Source: RGIG8775 sp045660295 (GTDB lineage: Bacteria > Bacillota > Clostridia > Oscillospirales > CAG-272). Taken from it: a DNA stretch of 7,362 bases. The stretch is from the NCBI GenBank assembly GCA_045660295.1, contig JAZRDN010000010.1:1-7362 (forward strand). The letters run 5' to 3'. The notes below the pieces were generated by a model. The model did no database searches, had not been told where the DNA came from, and worked only from the letters and a program-made list of their open reading frames with translations. Below, piece by piece: positions 1 to 4,724 of this stretch. Position numbers and translations under genes: made by a program. Positions within the stretch are counted from its first letter, which is position 1. Each line of letters begins with the position of its first letter.

Positions 1-153
1 TTTCTTAGAGCTAAATTTGTCTTAGCTTCTTCTTACTTTTGTTTGAGTTTCTTTCTTTCAAAGTTCTCAACGAGATCTCTGCACTTTTCAGTGCTTCAAA
101 ATTTCGTGTTGTTCAATTTTCAATGATCAATTTCGCCTGCTTTCGCAAGGCGC
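1..153 (-). other. Leader of an rRNA operon (upstream of 16S, which is off the left edge)
   Basis: Read on the minus strand, this is a transcribed leader running off the left edge toward what is most likely 16S rRNA. From the predicted start near 153-154 the RNA opens with a hairpin at 152-134 (CGCCTTGC, GAAA tetraloop, GCAGGCG, one bulged U). Next come a boxA-like element (129-110), a perfect 5-bp hairpin with a GAAA loop at 94-81 (GCACT/AGTGC), and a 6-bp hairpin at 27-9 (AGCTAA/TTAGCT). No reading frame with a ribosome site is visible. The assignment rests on the promoter plus boxA pair, which in Bacillota is characteristic of rrn operons. No rRNA bases are in view, so the identity of the first gene is inferred. 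Confidence 0.8.
110..129 (-). promoter_or_regulatory. boxA-like rRNA antitermination element
   Basis: On the minus strand this reads TGATCATTGAAAATTGAACA, close to the Bacillus rRNA boxA (TGxTCTTTGAAAACTxAACA, from memory). In the family such elements recruit Nus factors and protect untranslated rRNA transcripts from early termination. It lies about 25-45 bases downstream of the predicted start, as expected in a leader. The match is by eye and not perfect, with ATT in place of TTT. Confidence 0.7.
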
Positions 154-159
154 TCGTCT

Positions 160-188
160 ATTATATCAAATCCTAACCCTTTTGTCAA
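160..188 (-). promoter_or_regulatory. Consensus rRNA promoter (-35 TTGACA, -10 TATAAT, 17-bp spacer)
   Basis: On the minus strand, TTGACA (188-183) and TATAAT (165-160) are separated by exactly 17 bases: full consensus for the housekeeping sigma factor. The start would be G153 or A154. Upstream of the -35 (about 189-235) the DNA is almost pure A/T with phased A- and T-tracts, including T7A7 at 213-226, resembling an UP element or intrinsic bend. This fits a very strong promoter and supports the downstream leader being ribosomal. Confidence 0.88.
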
Positions 189-230
189 TACCTTTTTCGA
201 AAAAAGTTTTGATTTTTTTAAAAAAATTAG

Positions 231-267
231 AAAAACAGAAAACGGCGGTAAAATCCCGCCGTTTTCT
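231..267 (-). terminator. Intrinsic terminator of the small membrane-protein gene
   Basis: A perfect 12-bp stem (AGAAAACGGCGG at 237-248 with CCGCCGTTTTCT at 256-267, 7-base loop) is followed on the minus strand by TGTTTTT and then another T-rich run. It lies about 46 bases past the stop codon of the gene at 314-685. It separates that gene from the rRNA promoter, whose A/T-rich upstream region begins in the terminator's own T-tract. On the plus strand the bases after the stem are much less T-rich, so it works mainly for the minus strand. Confidence 0.88.
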
Positions 268-313
268 ATGGTTTTATTCAGGTTGCTTACCTTTTCATTA
301 TATGTATGCGCGC

Positions 314-685
314 CTACACGAAATTAAGAACCAGCACATATAATAAAGGCAGAGCTACGTAAATAATGCTAAGCACCAGGGAAACCTTTCCGAGAGCGCG
401 TCCCTTGCCAAGCGTACGGCGTACAAGAAGGACGCCAAAAATAAAGCTCACAACCGAGAAAATTACCGTAACCGCGGAGGAAAGAATAAAGTATATAAGG
501 ATCGCAACCAGCTCAAGCCCCTCCTCAAACGTGTTGCTCTCGCCGCCTAAGAAGATCCTACCTGCGCTTGCCACACCAAGGACAGCGGTAAGCACAAAGG
601 TTATTGTTGCGAGAACGAGAAACAGCGCCGCAAGGACGGTTTTCACCTTATGAGCCGGGCGCTCCAAAATTTCCTGATCACACAT
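314..685 (-). CDS. Small hypothetical membrane protein, 123 aa
   Basis: I do not recognise the family. The protein has a short polar N-terminus (residues 1-14) and three hydrophobic stretches at about 15-42, 56-88 and 98-121. The middle one is long enough for a tight double pass, so three or four membrane spans are possible. A Gly/Glu-rich loop (about 42-56) and a basic loop (RRTLGKGRALGK, 89-100) separate the spans; by the positive-inside rule the basic loop should be cytoplasmic. The ATG at 685 is chosen because AAAGGAGA lies 7 bases upstream. It is a single-gene unit with a consensus promoter and its own terminator, directly upstream of an rRNA operon on the same strand. No catalytic motif is visible. 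Confidence 0.85.
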   Translation of the reverse strand: MCDQEILERPAHKVKTVLAALFLVLATITFVLTAVLGVASAGRIFLGGESNTFEEGLELVAILIYFILSSAVTVIFSVVSFIFGVLLVRRTLGKGRALGKVSLVLSIIYVALPLLYVLVLNFV

Positions 686-735
686 TACCGTATCTCCTTT
701 CCATCTATATAATAATGAAGGAATTTTCTAACATT

Positions 736-764
736 ATTATACATTATATTTTTCGACTTGTCAA
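736..764 (-). promoter_or_regulatory. Consensus promoter for the small membrane protein
   Basis: On the minus strand, TTGACA (764-759), a 17-base spacer, and TATAAT (741-736) give a perfect housekeeping-sigma match. The start would be near 729, leaving a 5' untranslated region of about 44 bases before the ATG at 685. The upstream edge of the -35 abuts a 14-bp palindrome (764-777). Confidence 0.85.
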
Positions 765-777
765 GAAAATATTTTCT
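764..777. repeat. Perfect 14-bp palindrome in the divergent control region
   Basis: AGAAAATATTTTCT is its own reverse complement. It touches the -35 box of the minus-strand promoter and lies about 35 bases upstream of the -35 of the plus-strand promoter at 813. It could be a repressor or activator operator, or simply an A/T-rich UP-like sequence; short A/T palindromes also arise by chance in such DNA. Confidence 0.4.
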
Positions 778-812
778 CATCAAAAAACGGCGAAAAATCT
801 ATTAAAAAAATA

Positions 813-842
813 TTGACAAATATACAAATGCCGTGCTATACT
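813..842 (+). promoter_or_regulatory. Promoter for the acidic hypothetical protein
   Basis: TTGACA (813-818) and TATACT (837-842) are separated by 18 bases: a near-consensus promoter with a start near 849. The resulting untranslated leader is only about 33 bases and holds a hairpin and the ribosome site. It also shows that an in-frame TTG at 813 cannot be the protein start, because it lies inside the -35 box. Confidence 0.78.
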
Positions 843-851
843 CTAAAAAAA

Positions 852-869
852 GACACTCTTCAGAGTGTC
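852..869 (+). promoter_or_regulatory. Stem-loop / operator-like dyad at the mRNA 5' end
   Basis: GACACTCT-TC-AGAGTGTC is a perfect 8+2+8 dyad in DNA. As RNA it folds as a 7-bp stem with a UUCA loop. It begins about 3 bases after the predicted start and ends directly against the AAAGGAGG ribosome site (870-877). It could protect the mRNA 5' end, tune ribosome access, or serve as a repressor operator placed at +3 to +21. The sequence does not decide among these. Confidence 0.6.
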
Positions 870-881
870 AAAGGAGGATTT

Positions 882-1307
882 ATGATACTTTGCGACGAAT
901 TCTATTTTGAGATCACTTTTACAGGTGCAAAATCCGAGATCAAGAAAATTGCAAAATTTCTGAAGTCCGACGGACTTGAGGAATTCTTTGATTTCGACGA
1001 TTCATATATAAGCTATGACGACGCGTATTTTGACGTGGGCGACGAGGAGGAGACCTGGCTCACCCTGTCTAACGACGACTACGGCATTGAGATCGACGAG
1101 ATCGACGCAGACGAGCTTTTAGAGGTTATCTGTCGCGCAGCAAAGGCGGTGCACGTTTCGGGCAGCCTTTACGACATCAACGACGAGGAATACGATTTCG
1201 TCAGCAAGGCCGGCGACTCCTACCACGTTGACAAAAGAAAGCAGGCCCTTTTCAACGAGGACGAGGACTTTGAGGACGAAGCCGACGACGAAGAGGACGA
1301 GGACTAA
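882..1307 (+). CDS. Highly acidic hypothetical protein, 141 aa
   Basis: I do not recognise the family. The ATG at 882 is preferred over an upstream in-frame TTG at 813 because AAAGGAGG (870-877) lies 4 bases upstream and the longer frame would run through the promoter. I count 47 Asp/Glu against 11 Lys/Arg, so the protein is strongly acidic. There is no signal peptide or membrane span, so it should be cytosolic. An N-terminal beta-alpha pattern (about residues 6-30, FEITFTGAKSEIKKIAKFL) and a later helix (about 81-92) suggest a small alpha/beta fold. The last 17 residues are nearly all Asp/Glu, probably a disordered tail. It has its own promoter and terminator. Metal binding, nucleic-acid mimicry or a binding partner are all possible, and none is shown. 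Confidence 0.85.
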   Translation: MILCDEFYFEITFTGAKSEIKKIAKFLKSDGLEEFFDFDDSYISYDDAYFDVGDEEETWLTLSNDDYGIEIDEIDADELLEVICRAAKAVHVSGSLYDINDEEYDFVSKAGDSYHVDKRKQALFNEDEDFEDEADDEEDED

Positions 1308-1317
1308 TACTTATATG

Positions 1318-1377
1318 GGAGCAGAACGCAGGAATTGTTTATTTTCGCGCTCTGCTCCTCTTTTTTTACTTTTTTTT
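1318..1377 (+). terminator. Intrinsic terminator after the acidic protein gene
   Basis: GGAGCAGA (1318-1325) pairs with TCTGCTCC (1351-1358). After one mismatch a further 3 bp pair (CGC 1327-1329 with GCG 1347-1349), and then a long T-rich tail runs to 1377. It begins about 10 bases after the stop codon. The loop is large for a terminator (17 bases), but the U-tract is very strong. Confidence 0.85.
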
Positions 1378-1386
1378 AAAAACCCC

Positions 1387-1415
1387 TTTACAAACAGACG
1401 AAAAGGTAGTATAAT
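1387..1415 (+). promoter_or_regulatory. Promoter of the amino-acid ABC importer operon
   Basis: TTTACA (1387-1392), a 17-base spacer and TATAAT (1410-1415) form a strong promoter with a start near 1422. The leader of about 50 bases holds a weak 5-bp hairpin (CTTTA 1434-1438 with TAAAG 1445-1449) and the ribosome site AAAGGA (1458-1463), 9 bases before the ATG. I see no T-box, riboswitch or attenuator; the leader is too short for most of them. Confidence 0.8.
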
Positions 1416-1472
1416 AGATACGTTAATAAAACACTTTAGCACATTAAAGCGATAAAGAAAGGATTTAACACT

Positions 1473-2327
1473 ATGAAAAAGATCGTATCACTTATTTTGG
1501 CTCTCGCACTTTGCCTTGGCGCGGCTATGAGCCTTACCTCCTGCGGAATTGAGCCCGCGAAGGATTGGGAAAACGCACAGAACGCGGGTAAAATCGTCGT
1601 AGGTATGACCTACTTCGAGCCTATGAACTACGAGGACGGAAGCAAGGTTTTCATCGGCTTTGATACCGAATATGCAAGAGCTGTCGGCTACTATCTCGGC
1701 GTTGACGTTGAGTTCGTTGAGATTGCTTGGGGCTCTAAATATCTCGAGCTTGAGGCAGGTACTATCGACTGCATCTGGAACGGCTTCACCTCTAACAGCT
1801 CCGACGACGGTATTCCGAGATCCGAAAAGGTTGACTTCACCACCGGTTACGCTAACAACTATCAGTGCGTAGTGGTTAACCCCGCAAAGATAAGCCTTGA
1901 TGGCTTCACCCTTGCATCTCTTAACGGCAAGGCTTGCGCGGTTGAAGAGGGCTCTGCCGGTGCAGACTTCGCGAAGGACCTCACCACCGCTGACAAAATC
2001 TACACCAAGGACGCTCAGATCGACGCATTTACCGAGCTTAAGTCGGGTGCAGTTGATTTCATCGTCGTTGACGTTCTTCTTGCTGACAGATACTGCGGCA
2101 AGGGCGACTATGCAAGCTGTGCTAAGGCTTACGAGGATTCCGAAAACGTAGAGCTTTACGCTATCGGCTGCCGCAAGGGAAGCAACCTTGACGAGAAAAT
2201 CAACGAGGCTACCAAGTATCTTATGAACGACGGCGTTAACGGCGGCCTTTCCACTCTTGAGTACCTCAGCGCTAAGTACAACGTTCCGCTCTCCGATGAA
2301 ATTCTTGCTCTTAAGGACGCTGAATAA
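1473..2327 (+). CDS. Amino-acid ABC transporter substrate-binding lipoprotein (family 3)
   Basis: This 284-residue protein should bind a polar amino acid or related compound outside the membrane and deliver it to the permease encoded next. Residues 1-24 are a lipoprotein signal (KK, hydrophobic core, lipobox LTSC with C24 lipidated). The rest follows the bacterial solute-binding family 3 pattern: KIVVGMTYFEPM near 40, GFDTEYARAVG near 62-72, the D-C-I-W-N-G block near 99-104, and SGAVDFIVVD near 191-200. By family analogy R116 (in PRSEKVDF) should hold the ligand carboxylate and D200 its amino group. Between NGFT and R116 there appear to be about five more residues than the usual family spacing. 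The mature protein has six further cysteines. Specificity (glutamine, basic amino acid, cystine) cannot be read from the sequence. Confidence 0.93.
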   Translation: MKKIVSLILALALCLGAAMSLTSCGIEPAKDWENAQNAGKIVVGMTYFEPMNYEDGSKVFIGFDTEYARAVGYYLGVDVEFVEIAWGSKYLELEAGTIDCIWNGFTSNSSDDGIPRSEKVDFTTGYANNYQCVVVNPAKISLDGFTLASLNGKACAVEEGSAGADFAKDLTTADKIYTKDAQIDAFTELKSGAVDFIVVDVLLADRYCGKGDYASCAKAYEDSENVELYAIGCRKGSNLDEKINEATKYLMNDGVNGGLSTLEYLSAKYNVPLSDEILALKDAE

Positions 2328-2980
2328 TGGATCTTTTTCTTGAAGTAACGCTGGACCTGCTATCAGGATTTGGCAATACTTGCGCTCTTTTTGCACTGAC
2401 GCTTATATTCGCTCTGCCGCTCGGACTTCTAATCTCTTTCGGCACGATGTCAAAATTCAAGCCGCTCTCGGCGGTTACTAAGGTCATCGTCTGGATCGTC
2501 CGCGGTATTCCGCTTATGCTTCAGGTATTTATCGTTTTCTACGTTCCGGGTTTTTTCGGAATAACCATTCTCTTAAAGCACCGTTTCCTCGCAGCTACGA
2601 TTGCATTCGTCATAAATTACGCATGCTATTTCTCGGAAATCTACCGCGCAGGCATTGAAGCTATTCCTGTTGGGCAGACCGAGGCGGGACTCGTTCTCGG
2701 TATGACGAAATGGCAGATATTCACGCGAGTTACTCTCCAGCAGGTATTCAAGCGCATAATTCCGCCGATGGGTAATGAAATTATCACCCTCGTTAAGGAT
2801 ACCGCACTCGCAAGAGTTATTTCGGTTATCGACATAATCAAGGAAGCCGAGCGCTTCGCCGCAAAAAGCGGAATTATATGGCCGCTTTTCTACACCGCGG
2901 TGTTCTACTTGATTTTCGTCGGCATACTTACATTTCTTTTCGGATACCTTGAAAGGAAGCAAAGCTATTATAAAATATAA
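2327..2980 (+). CDS. Amino-acid ABC transporter permease
   Basis: This 217-residue integral membrane subunit of the polar amino-acid uptake family (HisM/GlnP type, BPD_transp_1 fold) forms the channel. Its ATG shares one base with the upstream stop (TAATG), so it is almost certainly translated by coupling to the binding-protein gene; no separate ribosome site is needed. Family marks are NTCALFALTL near 17-26, RGIPLMLQ at 59-66, and the EAA loop that docks the ATPase (QTEAGLVLGMTKWQIF, about 117-132, followed by TLQQ). About five hydrophobic spans are visible. Only one permease gene is present, so the pore is probably a homodimer. The ligand is that of the partner binding protein and is unknown. 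Confidence 0.94.
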   Translation: MDLFLEVTLDLLSGFGNTCALFALTLIFALPLGLLISFGTMSKFKPLSAVTKVIVWIVRGIPLMLQVFIVFYVPGFFGITILLKHRFLAATIAFVINYACYFSEIYRAGIEAIPVGQTEAGLVLGMTKWQIFTRVTLQQVFKRIIPPMGNEIITLVKDTALARVISVIDIIKEAERFAAKSGIIWPLFYTAVFYLIFVGILTFLFGYLERKQSYYKI

Positions 2981-3043
2981 CCCCTCAGAGCGTTCGCTTC
3001 GGGGCAGGCAAGAGTAAATAACCCGAACGGGCTATTTGCTCTT
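2981..3043 (+). other. Intercistronic hairpins between permease and ATPase genes
   Basis: Directly after the permease stop, CCCC (2981-2984) can pair with GGGG (3001-3004) around a small GAGC/GCTT hairpin. A second, stronger hairpin pairs AAGAGTAAATA (3010-3020) with TATTTGCTCTT (3033-3043, one G-U pair), capped by CCC-GAAC-GGG. Neither is followed by a T-run, so they do not look like terminators. They more likely affect processing or stability of the operon mRNA and the relative dose of ATPase. The ATPase ribosome site (AGGAG, 3053-3057) lies just downstream. Confidence 0.6.
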
Positions 3044-3063
3044 ACAAATGATAGGAGTTTTTA

Positions 3064-3870
3064 ATGTCATTTCTTGAAGTAAGAAATTTGTATAAAAGCT
3101 TCGGTGAAACCCAGGTTTTACGAGGCATCGACTTCTCGATGGAAGAGGGCGAGGTTGTTGCCGTTCTCGGCTCATCGGGCGGCGGTAAGACTACGTTTCT
3201 CCGTTGCCTCAACTTCCTCGAAATTCCAAACGGCGGTACTATCACAGTCGGTGAGGATACCTACTTTGACGCCGAGAAATACAGCAACCTCAGCGATAAA
3301 GAAATCCGTAAAAAGCGACTGCTTTTCGGTCTTGTTTTCCAGCAGTTCAACCTATTTCCGCAGTATACCGCGCTTAAAAATGTATATCTTCCAATATATT
3401 TGCACGAAAAAGAGCGCATAAGGAAAGAGATACCGTTCGGAAAGACGAGGTTCGCGGAGTATAAAAAGGCTCTCGCGGAGTGTAAGGCTAAGGCCGAGGC
3501 AATACTTACCGAGGTCGGACTTTCCGACAAAACGGGAAACTACCCGTGTGAGCTTTCCGGCGGTCAGCAGCAGCGCGTGGCGATCGCGAGAGCGCTTGCA
3601 CAAGAGCCTGCCATTCTCTGCTTTGACGAGCCGACGAGCGCGCTCGACCCTGAGCTTACCGGCGAGGTGCTCCGCGTTATAAGAGAGCTTAAGGAGCAAG
3701 GCAGAACTATGATAATCGTTACGCACGAGATGGAGTTTGCGCGCCACGTTGCAGACAGAATAATCTTCTTTGCGGACGGTGTTATTGAGGAGGATGCGGC
3801 TCCCGAGGACTTCTTTAATAATCCGAAGTCGCAAAAAACGGCAAGCTTTCTTCGCCACGCACAGGAATAA
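3064..3870 (+). CDS. Amino-acid ABC transporter ATP-binding protein
   Basis: This 268-residue cytoplasmic ATPase powers the importer formed with the two preceding genes. The ABC motifs are complete: Walker A GSSGGGKT (36-43), Q-loop FQQFNLFP (92-99), signature LSGGQQQR (164-171), Walker B ILCFDE (184-189), D-loop SALD (192-195) and H-loop H221. AGGAG lies 6 bases before the ATG. Family members are usually about 240-250 residues. The extra length sits around 69-86 and in a charged, helical, Lys/Glu-rich stretch at about 110-147, between the Q-loop and the signature. Walker A carries Gly and Thr where most relatives have Ser (SGGGKTT rather than SGSGKST), which is a conservative change. No catalytic residue is missing. 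Confidence 0.95.
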   Translation: MSFLEVRNLYKSFGETQVLRGIDFSMEEGEVVAVLGSSGGGKTTFLRCLNFLEIPNGGTITVGEDTYFDAEKYSNLSDKEIRKKRLLFGLVFQQFNLFPQYTALKNVYLPIYLHEKERIRKEIPFGKTRFAEYKKALAECKAKAEAILTEVGLSDKTGNYPCELSGGQQQRVAIARALAQEPAILCFDEPTSALDPELTGEVLRVIRELKEQGRTMIIVTHEMEFARHVADRIIFFADGVIEEDAAPEDFFNNPKSQKTASFLRHAQE

Positions 3871-3946
3871 CGCGACGAGAAAGGTCTGCGTTTTATTCTA
3901 AAAACAACGCAATTTGCTAATAACTGTTTACAAAAAGGTAAGAAAA

Positions 3947-4576
3947 ATGGAAAAATCCAAGAATTTTAAAGCTACATCAAAATTAGGCTACATCATTTTA
4001 ACGGTAGTGACCGCTGCTATGGGTGTTGCGCTTTTGTCATTCGGCGCACAGTCGCTTGATGCGCTTGCGATCACGATCGGTGCTATCACCGCCCTTTGTG
4101 GCATCGGCATCGGTGTTTTCGCGCTTGCCGACAAGGCGCGCGGGTTCAGCTTTGCTATGAAGGTAATTCTTGCAGCCTCAATGCTGATAAGCGGCGTGGT
4201 TACGATGATCACAAGAGAGAACGCGATAAATACCATTATCGGCATTTTCGGTCTTTTCATGATCATAGACGGTACGCTTAAGCTTTACACCTCTGCACTG
4301 TCAATAAGATACAAGGCGTGGGGCAAATACTCGCTTATGGCTGTCTCGACGTTTGTTGTCGCGGTTGGATACATTACCGTCAGATATTTTGACATCAGCA
4401 TGAGCGCAACTCCTTATATACTTGGCGTCTCATTTATAATCGATTCTATCGCAAATCTTTTCTCCATACTCCCCTCGATCCAGATCGACAAGAACTCGGC
4501 AGCCGAGGCGGAGGCGGCATCCGCCGCGCAAAACGAGGCAAGCGAAGCTTTAACGCCTACCGAAAAAGAAGGCTGA
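3947..4576 (+). CDS. DUF308/HdeD-like six-span membrane protein
   Basis: The 209-residue protein has six hydrophobic spans (roughly 13-34, 37-61, 69-87, 91-112, 123-144 and 151-173). Its repeated Gly-rich pattern (GAITALCGIGIGVFAL, GIFGLFMIIDGTLKL, GVSFIIDSIANLF) is typical of the DUF308/HdeD family, whose biochemical role is not established beyond acid resistance for HdeD of Escherichia coli. The last 35 or so residues form a polar Ala/Glu-rich tail, probably cytoplasmic and disordered. The ATG at 3947 is chosen because AAAGG (3934-3938) lies 8 bases upstream; a TTG 33 bases earlier has no ribosome site. It sits 76 bases after the ATPase with no visible promoter or terminator between, and is followed by a strong terminator, so it may share the importer transcript. 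A functional link with transport is not shown. Confidence 0.75.
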   Translation: MEKSKNFKATSKLGYIILTVVTAAMGVALLSFGAQSLDALAITIGAITALCGIGIGVFALADKARGFSFAMKVILAASMLISGVVTMITRENAINTIIGIFGLFMIIDGTLKLYTSALSIRYKAWGKYSLMAVSTFVVAVGYITVRYFDISMSATPYILGVSFIIDSIANLFSILPSIQIDKNSAAEAEAASAAQNEASEALTPTEKEG

Positions 4577-4591
4577 AATCAACAATCTACC

Positions 4592-4624
4592 GACGGGCAA
4601 GCCATAATCTTGCCCGTCTTTTTT
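4592..4624 (+). terminator. Strong intrinsic terminator
   Basis: GACGGGCAAG (4592-4601) pairs perfectly with CTTGCCCGTC (4609-4618) around a 7-base loop, followed by six T's. It lies 15 bases after the stop of the DUF308-like gene and closes the probable four-gene unit that begins at 1387. Confidence 0.93.
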
Positions 4625-4645
4625 GCGCAAAATACAAAAATCTCC

Positions 4646-4674
4646 TTGCTTTTTCTTTTGTTTTATAGTAAAAT
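4646..4674 (+). promoter_or_regulatory. Promoter of the ABC exporter / kinase operon
   Basis: TTGCTT (4646-4651), a 17-base T-rich spacer and TAAAAT (4669-4674) match the housekeeping consensus at 9 of 12 positions, with a start near 4681. Within the leader, TACATATGTA (4688-4697) is a 10-bp palindrome just after the predicted start and could be an operator for a local or distant repressor. The ribosome site AAAGGG (4713-4718) is 6 bases before the ATG at 4725. Confidence 0.65.
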
Positions 4675-4724
4675 ACTTATATACAGTTACATATGTAGCA
4701 AAAAAGTTTATTAAAGGGTGAAAA

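Noticed and set aside
813..881. N-terminal extension of the acidic protein from a TTG at 813
   Set aside because: The TTG is part of the -35 box and the frame runs through the -10 and hairpin; the ATG at 882 has a strong ribosome site.
1422..1472. Riboswitch or T-box in the importer leader
   Set aside because: The leader is about 50 bases with one weak 5-bp hairpin and no T-box sequence or terminator alternative.
1488..2396. A 302-codon open frame on the minus strand opposite the binding protein
   Set aside because: It lies wholly opposite a well-recognised gene plus the start of the permease, has no ribosome site or family pattern, and is explained by the codon bias of the real gene.
3888..3910. 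GCGTT/AACGC inverted repeat as a terminator after the ATPase
   Set aside because: It is only 5 bp with an A/T-rich loop and no T-run after it, too weak to call.
3914..3946. Upstream TTG start for the DUF308-like protein
   Set aside because: It has no ribosome site, while the ATG at 3947 has one at proper spacing and begins a normal MEKSK N-terminus.
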